Assembly (NCBI RefSeq): GCF_036227565.1
Contig: NZ_CP109460.1
Span: 5,704,001-5,768,000, forward strand
Reading direction: 5' to 3'
DNA from: Streptomyces sp. NBC_01454
GTDB taxonomy: Bacteria; Actinomycetota; Actinomycetes; Streptomycetales; Streptomycetaceae
Length of the DNA stretch: 64,000 nt
Below the pieces are notes generated by a model. It was not told the origin of the DNA and made no database searches. It worked only from the letters and a program-made list of their open reading frames with translations. Below, one piece after another: positions 1 through 8,108 of the stretch (position 1 is the stretch's first letter; each line of letters begins with the position of its first letter). Both the position numbers and the translations under genes were made by a program.

Positions 1-746
1 GCCGCGTCGGCGTGCGGGTGGACATGGTCATGGCCGGGCAGCGCATGCTGGCCCACGGCCTCGGGCGGCGGGCCGTCGTGGACCACGCAGCCGTCGCGCA
101 GCACCACCGCGCGGTCGATCAGCGGCTCCAGCGGGCCCAGCTCGTGGAGCACCAGCAGGACCGTGCTGCCGCGGCCGACCTGCTCGCGCAGGGCGGTGGC
201 GAGCACCTCCTGGCTGGCCAGGTCGACGCCGGCCATCGGCTCGTCCATGATCAGCAGTTCCGGTGCGCCGGCCAGCGCGCGGGCGATCAGCACCCGCTGG
301 TGCTGGCCGCCGGAGAGCGCGTTGACGGAGTCCTTGGCGCGGTCGGCCATGCCCACCAGCTCCAGGGCGTGGTGCACCGCGGCCCGGTCGGCCTTGCGCA
401 GGATGCCCAGCTTCGTACGGGCCAGCCGGCCGGCCGTGACGACCTCGCGGACGGTGGCGGGCACCCCGCCGGCCGCGGTGGTGCGCTGCGGGACGTAGCC
501 GATCCGGGCCCAGTCCCGGAACCGCCGGAACGGGGTGCCGAAGAGGGCCAGCTCGCCGCCGGTGAGCGGGACCTGGCCGATCACGGACCGGACGGCGGTC
601 GACTTGCCGGAGCCGTTGGCGCCGAGCAGCGCGACCACCTCGCCCCTACGGACGGTGAGATCGATGCCGCGCAATACGGGCCGGGCGCCCAGGGAGGCGG
701 TGGCGTCGCGCAGGTCGATGACCGGCTCGGGGAGCGGATCGTTCAT
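1..746 (-). CDS. znuC: Zinc/manganese ABC transporter ATP-binding protein, 3' end cut by window edge
   Basis: This is the ATPase that powers a high-affinity metal (probably Zn2+) importer at the cytoplasmic face of the membrane. The protein starts MNDPLPEPVIDLRDA and shows Walker A (GANGSGKST), the ABC signature (LSGGQHQR) and Walker B (LLIMDEP), followed by the switch His (LLVLHE). The reading frame is still open at base 1, so the C-terminus and the expected permease gene lie outside. The ATG at 746 has a GGAGG ribosome binding site. It follows the binding-protein gene by 32 bp on the same strand, so the two are probably co-transcribed under the Zur-type box upstream. Metal specificity is inferred from the partner and the box. 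Confidence 0.9.
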   Translation of the reverse strand, partial: MNDPLPEPVIDLRDATASLGARPVLRGIDLTVRRGEVVALLGANGSGKSTAVRSVIGQVPLTGGELALFGTPFRRFRDWARIGYVPQRTTAAGGVPATVREVVTAGRLARTKLGILRKADRAAVHHALELVGMADRAKDSVNALSGGQHQRVLIARALAGAPELLIMDEPMAGVDLASQEVLATALREQVGRGSTVLLVLHELGPLEPLIDRAVVLRDGCVVHDGPPPEAVGQHALPGHDHVHPHADA

Positions 747-778
747 GGTGACCTCCGTCGCGTGCGGTGCGGTGTGCG

Positions 779-1741
779 TCACTTGCTGCCGAGCGCCTTC
801 TGGAGCGCGGCGAGGTTGGCGCGCTGCACACCGAAGTAGTCCTTGCCGCGGCTCTTGCCGGTGATCCCCTCGAGCGGGTCGAGGACATCGGTCTTCAGAT
901 GGAGATCGCCGGCCAGGGCCTTGGCGGTGGCCGGGTTGGCGATCGTCTCGAAGAAGACGGTGGAGACGTGGTGCTTCGTGGCGAGGGTGTGCAGGTCTTT
1001 GATGCGGTGGGCGCTGGGCTCGGACTCCGGGTCGAGGCCGCTGATGGCCTCCTCGGTCAGGCCGTAGCGCTCGGCGAGGTAGCCGAAGGCCGCGTGGGTG
1101 GTCAGGAAGGTGTCCGAGGACCGCTTCTTCAGCCCCTCCCGGAAGTCCTTGTTCAGGCCGTCCAGCTTGTTCACCAGTGCATCGGTGTTCTTCTGGAAGT
1201 CGGCCTTGTGGGCCGGGTCGGCCTGGGCGAGGGTCTTATTGACGCCCTTGGCGACCTCGGCGTACTTCACGGGGTCGAGCCAGATGTGCGGGTCGTTGCC
1301 GCCCTCGGCCTCGGAGTGCGAGTGGTTGTCGCCCGTGGTGTGGTGGTGGCCGTCGACCTCGGTGCCGTGCTTCTCCAGGGGGGTGACGGAGGCGGCGTCG
1401 GCGATGTGCTTGACGCCGGACTGGGCGACGGCGTCGTCCACGGCGGGCTGCAGGCCCTTGAGGTAGACGATCGCGCCGGACTCTCCCAGCTGGGCGGTCT
1501 GCTTCGGGGTGAGCTCCAGGTCGTGCGGCTCGACGCCGGGCTTGGTGAGGTCGGTCACCTCGACGTGCTTCCCGCCGATCTGCTGGGCGAGGAATTCCAT
1601 GGGATAGAAGGACGCTGTCACCCGCAGCCTGCCGTCCTCGGTGTGCGCGCCGCTCGCGGGGGAGCAGGCGGAGAGGGTCAGCAGGCCGAGCGCCGAGACC
1701 CCGGCGAGAGTCGCGGTGGATATGTGACGGCGTATGTTCAT
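779..1741 (-). CDS. znuA: Metal-binding lipoprotein of zinc ABC importer (ZnuA/cluster A-I family)
   Basis: This is the extracellular metal-capture lipoprotein of the importer whose ATPase follows it. A short Arg-rich N-terminus, a hydrophobic stretch and a lipobox (LTLSAC) mark a lipidated signal peptide. The mature part has a His-rich loop (DGHHHTTGDNHSHSEAEGG) before the metal-site motif NDPHIWLDP, typical of zinc binders, and later His (TTHAAFGYLAERYGL) and Asp/Glu ligands. At about 320 residues it has the usual family length. I chose the ATG at 1741; an ATG at 1750 is also possible, since no strong ribosome binding site is visible before either. Confidence 0.88.
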   Translation of the reverse strand: MNIRRHISTATLAGVSALGLLTLSACSPASGAHTEDGRLRVTASFYPMEFLAQQIGGKHVEVTDLTKPGVEPHDLELTPKQTAQLGESGAIVYLKGLQPAVDDAVAQSGVKHIADAASVTPLEKHGTEVDGHHHTTGDNHSHSEAEGGNDPHIWLDPVKYAEVAKGVNKTLAQADPAHKADFQKNTDALVNKLDGLNKDFREGLKKRSSDTFLTTHAAFGYLAERYGLTEEAISGLDPESEPSAHRIKDLHTLATKHHVSTVFFETIANPATAKALAGDLHLKTDVLDPLEGITGKSRGKDYFGVQRANLAALQKALGSK

Positions 1742-1762
1742 GACACTCATTTTCAACAAAAG

Positions 1763-1777
1763 TGGAAACGATTGTCA
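1763..1777 (-). promoter_or_regulatory. Zur-type zinc operator upstream of znuA
   Basis: On the minus strand the 15-mer reads TGACAATCGTTTCCA, an inverted repeat of the form TGxxAA-N3-TTxxCA. It lies 22 bp upstream of the znuA start. This matches the general pattern of actinobacterial Zur boxes (TGAAAATGATTTTCA-like), where zinc-loaded Zur represses uptake genes. The motif is seen in the sequence; the regulator is inferred from the genes it precedes. Confidence 0.7.
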
Positions 1778-1952
1778 ACAACAGTCGGGGCGGTGTGAGC
1801 GGGGCGACAGTGGGCCGGAACCGATTTGATCCAGGGGGTACGGCCGCCGGTACCCTGAACTATTCGCCCAGCCGTCTCCCGACCACCACCCCCTCAGTGA
1901 GACGACAGGGCACCGCCCATTCATCGTTCGTCGTCGTAATGAAGAGAGCACC

Positions 1953-3335
1953 GTGGCCGCCGACAAGATCGATACCATCGTCAGCCTGAGCAAGCGCCGT
2001 GGCTTCGTATACCCGTGCAGTGAGATCTACGGCGGCTCCCGGGCTGCCTGGGATTACGGTCCGCTGGGCGTCGAGCTCAAGGAGAACATCAAGCGTCAGT
2101 GGTGGCGCGCCATGGTCACCTCCCGCGAAGACGTCGTCGGTCTCGACTCGTCGGTGATCCTGGCCCCCGAGGTCTGGCAGGCGTCCGGCCACGTCGCCAC
2201 CTTCACGGACCCGCTGACCGAGTGCACCTCCTGCCACAAGCGCTTCCGCGCGGACCACCTGGAGGAGGCGTACGAGGCCAAGCACGGCAGGCTCCCCGAG
2301 AACGGCCTCGCCGACGTCAACTGCCCGCACTGCGGCAACAAGGGCGGCTTCACCGAGCCCAAGCAGTTCTCCGGCCTGCTCTCCACCCACCTCGGCCCGT
2401 CCCAGGACACCGCCTCGGTCGCGTACCTGCGCCCCGAGACCGCCCAGGGCATCTTCACCAACTTCGCCCAGGTGCAGCAGACTTCCCGCAAGAAGCCGCC
2501 GTTCGGCATCGCGCAGATGGGCAAGTCCTTCCGCAACGAGATCACGCCCGGCAACTTCATCTTCCGCACCCGCGAGTTCGAGCAGATGGAGATGGAGTTC
2601 TTCGTCAAGCCGGGCGAGGACGAGAAGTGGCAGGAGTACTGGATGGCCGAGCGGTGGAACTGGTACCGCGACCTCGGCATCCGCGAGGAGAACATCCGCT
2701 GGTACGACCACCCGGCCGAGAAGCTCTCGCACTACTCCAAGCGCACCGCTGACATCGAGTACCGCTTCAACTTCGGCGGCACCGAGTTCTCCGAGCTGGA
2801 GGGTGTGGCCAACCGCACCGACTACGACCTGTCGGCGCACGCCAAGGCCTCCGGCCAGGACCTCTCCTACTTCGACCAGGAGGCCGGCGAGCGCTGGACT
2901 CCGTACGTCATCGAGCCGGCCGCCGGTGTGAACCGCGCGATGCTCGCCTTCATGCTCGACGCATACATCGAGGACGAGGCGCCCAACGCCAAGGGCAAGA
3001 TGGAGAAGCGCACGGTCATGCGGCTCGACCCGCGCCTGGCGCCGGTCAAGGTCGCGGTGCTGCCGCTGTCCCGCAACCCGCAGCTGTCGCCGAAGGCCAA
3101 GGGCCTCGCGGCGGACCTGCGCAAGAACTGGAACATCGAGTTCGACGACGCGGGCGCGATCGGCCGCCGCTACCGCCGCCAGGACGAGATCGGTACGCCG
3201 TTCTGCGTCACGGTCGACTTCGACACCCTCGACGACAACGCGGTGACCGTGCGTGAGCGCGACACCATGAAGCAGGAGCGCGTCAGCCTGGACCAGATCC
3301 AGGCCTACCTGGGCGCGCGGCTGCTCGGCTGCTGA
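1953..3335 (+). CDS. glyS: Glycine--tRNA ligase (homodimeric, bacterial/eukaryal alpha2 type)
   Basis: This class II aminoacyl-tRNA synthetase charges tRNA-Gly in the cytoplasm. The 460-residue protein begins [21 protein letters not shown] and carries motif 1 with the class-specific insert and Cys pairs ([17 protein letters not shown]). Motif 2 is in the region [28 protein letters not shown], and motif 3 is near [16 protein letters not shown]-terminal anticodon-binding domain follows (VAVLPLS through [20 protein letters not shown]). The length is normal for actinobacteria. The GTG start at 1953 follows a GAAGAGAG ribosome binding site. It is divergent from znuA, and a strong hairpin follows the stop. 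The spacer also holds an inverted repeat GGGTAC-N8-GTACCC at about 1837-1856. Confidence 0.97.
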   Translation: MAADKIDTIVSLSKRRGFVYPCSEIYGGSRAAWDYGPLGVELKENIKRQWWRAMVTSREDVVGLDSSVILAPEVWQASGHVATFTDPLTECTSCHKRFRADHLEEAYEAKHGRLPENGLADVNCPHCGNKGGFTEPKQFSGLLSTHLGPSQDTASVAYLRPETAQGIFTNFAQVQQTSRKKPPFGIAQMGKSFRNEITPGNFIFRTREFEQMEMEFFVKPGEDEKWQEYWMAERWNWYRDLGIREENIRWYDHPAEKLSHYSKRTADIEYRFNFGGTEFSELEGVANRTDYDLSAHAKASGQDLSYFDQEAGERWTPYVIEPAAGVNRAMLAFMLDAYIEDEAPNAKGKMEKRTVMRLDPRLAPVKVAVLPLSRNPQLSPKAKGLAADLRKNWNIEFDDAGAIGRRYRRQDEIGTPFCVTVDFDTLDDNAVTVRERDTMKQERVSLDQIQAYLGARLLGC

Positions 3336-3383
3336 TCGCTCGCGGGGCGGTGCCGGTGTCCGGCGCCGCCCCGGTGCTCCCAG

Positions 3384-3426
3384 GCGCCGGCCGGGCTCGG
3401 AACTTCCGGGCCCAGCCGGCGCTTTT
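3384..3426 (+). terminator. Rho-independent terminator after glyS
   Basis: A GC-rich hairpin with arms 3384-3402 and 3403-3422 pairs over almost its whole length, allowing a few G-U pairs. It is followed directly by TTTT. It lies 49 bp past the glyS stop and probably ends that transcript. A second GC hairpin, without a T run, lies between at 3343-3372. Confidence 0.75.
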
Positions 3427-3556
3427 GCGTGTGCGGGGGGGGCGGCCGGGGGTCCGGGGGAGGGGAGCGGACGGCGGTTGGGGTGGGGGCGGGGCCTCGC
3501 CGTCGGGCTGTGGCCGGTCGGCGTGCGGGCCGGTGCGCGGGCCGGTCCGCGCACCG

Positions 3557-4138
3557 TCAGCTGCGCAGGCCCCGCAGGACCAGGTGGCGGACGGCGTCGA
3601 AGTCGTGGGCGATGTCGGGGCGGGACCACTCGGCGGCGTAACAGGGGTCGTGGAAGCGGCCGGTGGCGTCGAAGACGGCGCGGGCGGTGGTGGCCGGGGA
3701 CGGGGTGTGGAACGCGCCCTGGCTGACGCCGGCTTCGATGAGGGTGGTGAGCTGGGCTTCGAGATCGGTGACATGACGGTCGACCACGCCGCCGCTCTCA
3801 CCGATCAACGTCATATAGGTGGCGAAGAGTTCGGGGTCGTCGCCGGCCTTGTGCCGCTTGGCTTCGAAGAGGGCGGTCAGCCAGCGGTCCAGCCGCTCCG
3901 GAGCCGGGCCCTCTTCGGTGACGATGACCGACAGCTGCTGACTCGTACGGTCCAGCCAGCGCTCCGTGACGGCTTCCCGCAGTGCCGCCTTCGTGCGGAA
4001 GTGGCGGTAGACGCTGCCGTGGCTGACACCCAGGGCACGCGCCACATCCACGACCGTGGCCTTGGCCGGGCCGTAGCGGCGCAGCACCTCCTCGGTGGCT
4101 TCGAGGATGCGCTCGGGGGTCAGCGTTTCGGGCGGCAT
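3557..4138 (-). CDS. TetR-family transcriptional regulator
   Basis: This is a one-component repressor of about 193 residues. The N-terminal helix-turn-helix is clear: residues 8-55 contain TPERILEATEEVLRRYGPAKATVVDVARALGVSHGSVYRHF, the standard TetR fold. The C-terminal ligand domain is of the type often annotated TetR_C_8 and has no recognisable ligand motif. I chose the ATG at 4138 because GAAAGG lies about 10 bases before it; the longer open frame upstream is Arg/Pro-rich and unlikely. It follows an aldo/keto reductase gene on the same strand and may repress it through the palindrome at 5440-5475; this is inference. Confidence 0.85.
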   Translation of the reverse strand: MPPETLTPERILEATEEVLRRYGPAKATVVDVARALGVSHGSVYRHFRTKAALREAVTERWLDRTSQQLSVIVTEEGPAPERLDRWLTALFEAKRHKAGDDPELFATYMTLIGESGGVVDRHVTDLEAQLTTLIEAGVSQGAFHTPSPATTARAVFDATGRFHDPCYAAEWSRPDIAHDFDAVRHLVLRGLRS

Positions 4139-4189
4139 GGGGCGGGTCGGCCTTTCGGGAGGGCGGGGCGGGGCCGGCGACCGGTTCCG

Positions 4190-4219
4190 GGTGGCACACG
4201 GCGGGGTGGCACACGGCGG
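4190..4219. repeat. 15-bp perfect tandem duplication in intergenic DNA
   Basis: The 15-mer GGTGGCACACGGCGG occurs twice head to tail (4190-4204 and 4205-4219). It is followed by weaker GGTGCCGxGCG copies to about 4250. It lies between the aldo/keto reductase stop and the TetR start. No coding signal is seen in this 227-bp spacer. Confidence 0.6.
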
Positions 4220-4365
4220 GTGCCGTGCGGGTGCCGCGCGGATGCCGTGCCGGGTGACGGTGGCGGCCGCCGGGGCGTCCGTGCACCGGATCCGTGCGCC
4301 GGGTACGTACGGACGGTACCTGGCCGCGCCCCGCACCCGCTCCCGTGGTCACGGCCGCCGCGCGG

Positions 4366-5370
4366 TCAGCGCTCGCTGTCCAGGTGGGCCATCTGGTCGG
4401 CGGGGTAACGGTCACCGGCGGCGGCGCCGATCGGGATCGCGCGCTCGATCGCGGTCAGGTCCTCGGCGTCCAGGGCGACGTCCAGGGCGCCGAGGGCCTC
4501 GGTCAGGCGGTCGCGGCGGCGGGCGCCGACCAGCGGGACGATGTCCTCGCCGCGGGAGAGCACCCAGGCGATGGCGATCTGGGCGACCGAGACGCCCTTC
4601 TGCTCGGCGATCTTGCGCAGGGCGTCCACCAGGTCGAGATTGCGGTCGAGGTTCTCGCCCTGGAAGCGCGGACTCCGGCCGCGGAAGTCATTCGGGGCGA
4701 GCGTGCGCCCGCGGCTGAAGTGGCCGCTGATCAGGCCGCGGGACAGGACACCGTAGGCGGTGATGCCGATGCCCAGTTCACGGGCGGTGGGCAGGATCGA
4801 CTCCTCGATGCCGCGGGAGACGAGGGAGTACTCGATCTGGAGGTCGGAGATCGGGGCGACGGCGGCGGCCCGGCGCAGGGTCCGGGCGCCGACCTCGGAC
4901 AGGCCGATGTGCCGGACGTGCCCGGCTTCGACCAGCTCGGCGAGGGCGCCGACGGTCTCCTCGACCGGGACGTCCGGATCGATCCGGGCGATCCGGTAGA
5001 TGTCGATGTGGTCGGTCCCGAGGCGCTGGAGGGAGTAGGCGGCGAAGTTCTTCACCGCCTCCGGCCGGCCGTCGTAGCCGGTGAAGCCGCCTTCGACGGT
5101 GCGCAAAGCGCCGAACTTGACGCTGATCAGCGCCTGTTCGCGGGCCGCGGCGGGGGCGGTGCGCAACGCCTCGTTGATCAGTAGTTCGTTGTGGCCCATG
5201 CCGTAGAAGTCGCCGGTGTCGAGCAGGGTGATGCCCGCTTCGAGGGCGGCATGGACGGTGGCGAGGGACTCGGCGCGGTCGCTGTCGCCGTAGAGGGCGG
5301 ACATGCCCATGCAGCCGAGGCCGAGGGCGGAGGTCTGTGGGCCGGTGGTGCCCAGGGTGCGGGTCTGCAC
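4366..5370 (-). CDS. Aldo/keto reductase, NADPH-dependent
   Basis: This is a cytosolic (beta/alpha)8 oxidoreductase that reduces aldehydes or ketones with NADPH. Family motifs are seen in order: SALGLGCMGMSALYG, the catalytic Asp/Tyr segment DTGDFYGMGHNELLI, the Lys in ISVKFG, GTDHIDIYRIARIDP, and near the end the cofactor-site region IVPLVGARRRDRLTEALGAL. It is about 334 residues, a typical length for this subfamily. The GTG start at 5370 is preceded by CAGGAG six bases away; the longer frame to 5469 has no better site. A 15-bp perfect palindrome lies 70 bp upstream, suggesting repressor control. The natural substrate cannot be read from sequence. Confidence 0.92.
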   Translation of the reverse strand: MQTRTLGTTGPQTSALGLGCMGMSALYGDSDRAESLATVHAALEAGITLLDTGDFYGMGHNELLINEALRTAPAAAREQALISVKFGALRTVEGGFTGYDGRPEAVKNFAAYSLQRLGTDHIDIYRIARIDPDVPVEETVGALAELVEAGHVRHIGLSEVGARTLRRAAAVAPISDLQIEYSLVSRGIEESILPTARELGIGITAYGVLSRGLISGHFSRGRTLAPNDFRGRSPRFQGENLDRNLDLVDALRKIAEQKGVSVAQIAIAWVLSRGEDIVPLVGARRRDRLTEALGALDVALDAEDLTAIERAIPIGAAAGDRYPADQMAHLDSER

Positions 5371-5439
5371 TGCGTGCTCCTGAGAGAGGGGGAGGGGCGG
5401 GCGGCCGCGCTGCCGTGCCGCCGCGTATTCACCATGACA

Positions 5440-5475
5440 TGACGGATGACAGATTTCAATATCTGTCATCCGTCA
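5440..5475. promoter_or_regulatory. Perfect 15-bp inverted repeat, probable TetR-type operator
   Basis: The left arm TGACGGATGACAGAT (5440-5454) and right arm ATCTGTCATCCGTCA (5461-5475) are exact reverse complements around TTCAAT. The site lies 70 bp upstream of the aldo/keto reductase start and just past the end of the exporter gene. It has no T run, so an operator is likelier than a terminator. The TetR encoded at 3557-4138 is the obvious candidate ligand. Confidence 0.7.
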
Positions 5476-5524
5476 GATGTGAGTCAGACCCTTCGTGTCC
5501 TTCCTCGGCGCGCTCCGCCGCAGG

Positions 5525-7063
5525 TCAGCGCAGGACGCGGGGCAGCCGCAGGGCCAGCAGCGTGGTGCCCGCGACGATCACCAGCTGCGTCAGAAGGGCG
5601 GCGAGCAGGGCATCGCGGATGCCGACGGACGGCAGCAGCGACAGGAAGAGGGTGCCGAGGGTGGCCACACCCAGGGCCATGCCGGACTGCTGGGTCGTGA
5701 CCATGACCCCGCCGCCCACGCCCGCCTGTGCCGTCGGCAGTTCGCTCAGCACGATGCGCAGCAGGACCGGCAGCACCATGCCCTGCCCGAAGCCCAGTAC
5801 GGCCATGCTCGGCGCGAGCGAGGCCACCGAGATCCCCGGCCAGCCCGCGTACACGGTCAGCGCCAGGAGGCTCAGCCCGGCGCCCTGGATCAGCGAACCG
5901 GCGAGCACCACCCGCCGCCCGAACCGCAGCACCAGCCGCGGACCGGCGAGCGAGGCGAGGAAGAAGGTGAGGCACAGCGGCACCAGGGACAGCCCGGCCG
6001 TGAACGGCCCGTAGTGCAGGCCGTTCTGGAGCGCCACGGCGATGACGAACATGAAGCCGCCGAAGCCCAGCGTGAACGGAACGATCATGGTGAGGCCGCT
6101 GTTCACGGACGGTATGCGCAGCAGCGACGGCGGGACCAGCGGCGTGCGGCCCCCGCGCTCGGCCCGGCGCTCGACGCGCACGAACGCGGTGGCGACAACG
6201 GGGAAGACGGCCAGCAGGATCCAGGACCACAGTGGCCAGCCGGCCGCCCGGCCTTCGGTCAGCGGCAGCAGCAGGGTGATCAGCGTGGCGGCGAGCAGCG
6301 CGGTGCCGGGGCCGTCCACCCGGGTCGGGTGCGGGGAGCGGGTCTCGGGGACCGTACGGGCGGCCAGCAGCCAGGCCGCGGCGGCGATCGGGACGTTCAC
6401 CAGGAACACCGCGCGCCAGCCGGTCCCGGCCAGGTCCACGGAGACCAGCAGACCGCCGAGCACCTGGCCGACGGCGCTGGAGACCCCCGCCGTACCGCCG
6501 TACAGGCTGAGGGCCCGGGCGCGCCGCTTGCCGGTGGTCGTCGCCTGGATGGTGGCCAGGACCTGCGGCAGCAGCAGCGCGGACGCGGCGCCCTGGGCGA
6601 TCCGGGCGGCCACCAGGGTCCAGGCGTCCGGAGCGAGGCCGCAGGCCAGTGAGGTCACGCCGAAGGCGGCCAGCCCCCACAGGAACAGCCGGCGGCGGCC
6701 GACCATGTCGCCGAGCCGGCCGCCGAGGACCAGCAGCATCGCGTAGGCGACGCCGTAGCCGGCCACCACCATCTCCAGCATCGCCGGGCCGGCCCGCAGA
6801 TCGTGGTCGATGGTCGGCAGGGCGACATTGACGATGAAGAAGTCGATCAGCGGGAGCGCCGCCCCCAGCAGCACGGTCAGCAGGCCGAGCGGGGTCAGCA
6901 GGGGCGGGGTGCGGTGCTGCTGCGGGCCGGGCGCGGACGTCGCCGCCGCCGGGGCGGCCCCGGGCGGTGGCGACGCGGCCTCCGGGGCGGCGAGGGCCGC
7001 GACGGGCACACCGGGGTCTGCCGGGGCTTTCGTGGTGGTCGTCTGTGCTGGCGTAGTGCTCAC
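5525..7063 (-). CDS. MFS multidrug exporter, DHA2 (EmrB/QacA) family
   Basis: This is a membrane antiporter predicted to expel drugs or secondary metabolites using the proton gradient. About 512 residues with some 14 hydrophobic segments fit the DHA2 class. Motif D1 appears as LIDFFIVNVALPTI, motif A as GGRLGDMVGRRRLF, and motif C as GTAGVSSAVGQVLGGLL. A Pro/Ala/Thr-rich cytoplasmic N-terminus of about 60 residues precedes the first helix. The GTG at 7063 is a guess; upstream in-frame codons run into the operator region, so a longer start is unlikely. It is divergent from a MmyB-like regulator, and the shared spacer holds CTGGTACCAG palindromes. Substrate unknown. Confidence 0.9.
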   Translation of the reverse strand: MSTTPAQTTTTKAPADPGVPVAALAAPEAASPPPGAAPAAATSAPGPQQHRTPPLLTPLGLLTVLLGAALPLIDFFIVNVALPTIDHDLRAGPAMLEMVVAGYGVAYAMLLVLGGRLGDMVGRRRLFLWGLAAFGVTSLACGLAPDAWTLVAARIAQGAASALLLPQVLATIQATTTGKRRARALSLYGGTAGVSSAVGQVLGGLLVSVDLAGTGWRAVFLVNVPIAAAAWLLAARTVPETRSPHPTRVDGPGTALLAATLITLLLPLTEGRAAGWPLWSWILLAVFPVVATAFVRVERRAERGGRTPLVPPSLLRIPSVNSGLTMIVPFTLGFGGFMFVIAVALQNGLHYGPFTAGLSLVPLCLTFFLASLAGPRLVLRFGRRVVLAGSLIQGAGLSLLALTVYAGWPGISVASLAPSMAVLGFGQGMVLPVLLRIVLSELPTAQAGVGGGVMVTTQQSGMALGVATLGTLFLSLLPSVGIRDALLAALLTQLVIVAGTTLLALRLPRVLR

Positions 7064-7092
7064 GGACTTGACGATCGCCGACCGCCCAGCCG

Positions 7093-7122
7093 GGTACCAG
7101 AGTGTCTTTATCCTGGTACCAG
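7093..7122. promoter_or_regulatory. Paired GGTACCAG operator half-sites between divergent exporter and regulator
   Basis: GGTACCAG at 7093-7100 is repeated as the perfect 10-bp palindrome CTGGTACCAG at 7113-7122, two helical turns away. The site sits midway between the exporter start (7063, minus) and the regulator start (7165, plus). This is the usual place for an autoregulatory operator of a divergently encoded regulator. Confidence 0.55.
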
Positions 7123-7164
7123 CTCTACCTGGCAACCGGCTCGGGCGTGCGGCAGGCTGGAGCC

Positions 7165-8067
7165 ATGACCCTGGATGTGACCGCGACGCAGCCTGCCACA
7201 GGCTCCGGTGCCATGACCGCCCCGCGGGACCACGCCGCCCGCCGGGCCGAGCTGGCCGCCTTTCTGCGCAGCCGGCGGGAGCGGATCACTCCCGAACAGG
7301 TCGGGCTGCCCCGGGGCGCCCGCCGCCGGACCCCCGGCCTGCGCCGTGAAGAGGTCGCACAGCTGGGCGCGGTGGGGGTCACCTGGTACACCTGGCTCGA
7401 ACAGGCCCGTGCCATCCATGTGTCGCCGCAGGTCCTGGACGCGGTGGCCCGTGCGCTGCTGCTCGACCGCGCCGAGCGCAGCCATCTGTTCGCGCTGGCC
7501 GGGGCGGTGGACCCGATGCCCGGCAGCGAGTGCACGAGCGTGCCGCCCGCGCTGCGGCAGGTCCTGCACCAGCTCGCCCCGTTCCCCGCGGTCGTCCAGA
7601 ACGGCCGGTTCGACATCCTCGCCCACAACAGCACGTACAGCCGGCTGATGTGCGATCTCGACGCGCTGCCCGAGGAGGACCGCAACTGCTTGTGGCTGGC
7701 GTTCACCCACCCCGAGTGGCGGGCGCGGGTGGTCGATCTGGACGCCACGATGCGGGTGATGGCCGCCAAGTTCCGGGCGTCGATGGCCGAGCACGTCGCG
7801 GAGCCGGCGTGGAAGGCGCTGCTCGCGCGGCTGACGGAGGCGTCGTCGGAGTTCCGGGAGATCTGGGCGCAGCACGAGGTCATCCGCCCCATGAGCTCGG
7901 TCAAGGTCTTCCGGCACCCCCGGGTGGGCCTGCTCCAGCTGTCCGGCACGAGCCTGTGGACGGGGCCCAACCCCGGCCCCAAGCTGCTGTCCTACACCCC
8001 CGTCGACGAGACGTCCCGGGAGCGCCTGGAGCGGCTGGCGGAGCTGACGGCCCTCGCCGTGAGATGA
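7165..8067 (+). CDS. Helix-turn-helix regulator with MmyB-like ligand domain
   Basis: This is a transcription factor of about 300 residues. An XRE-type helix-turn-helix spans roughly residues 20-95, with the family hallmark LPRGARRRTPGLRREEVAQLGAVGVTWYTWLEQ. The C-terminal MmyB-like domain (PAS-like fold, known to bind fatty-acid ligands in relatives) includes the motif FDILAHN and the C-terminal VFRHPRVGLLQL. The ATG at 7165 is preceded by GGAG; an ATG at 7213 is the alternative. It is divergent from the DHA2 exporter and probably controls it through the paired palindromes in the spacer. Such pairs (MmyB regulator plus MFS or SDR) are common in Streptomyces. Confidence 0.88.
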   Translation: MTLDVTATQPATGSGAMTAPRDHAARRAELAAFLRSRRERITPEQVGLPRGARRRTPGLRREEVAQLGAVGVTWYTWLEQARAIHVSPQVLDAVARALLLDRAERSHLFALAGAVDPMPGSECTSVPPALRQVLHQLAPFPAVVQNGRFDILAHNSTYSRLMCDLDALPEEDRNCLWLAFTHPEWRARVVDLDATMRVMAAKFRASMAEHVAEPAWKALLARLTEASSEFREIWAQHEVIRPMSSVKVFRHPRVGLLQLSGTSLWTGPNPGPKLLSYTPVDETSRERLERLAELTALAVR

Positions 8068-8108
8068 GGCGGGGGCCGCCGTAGGGGAGCAGCGGGCGCC
8101 GGGCCCGG

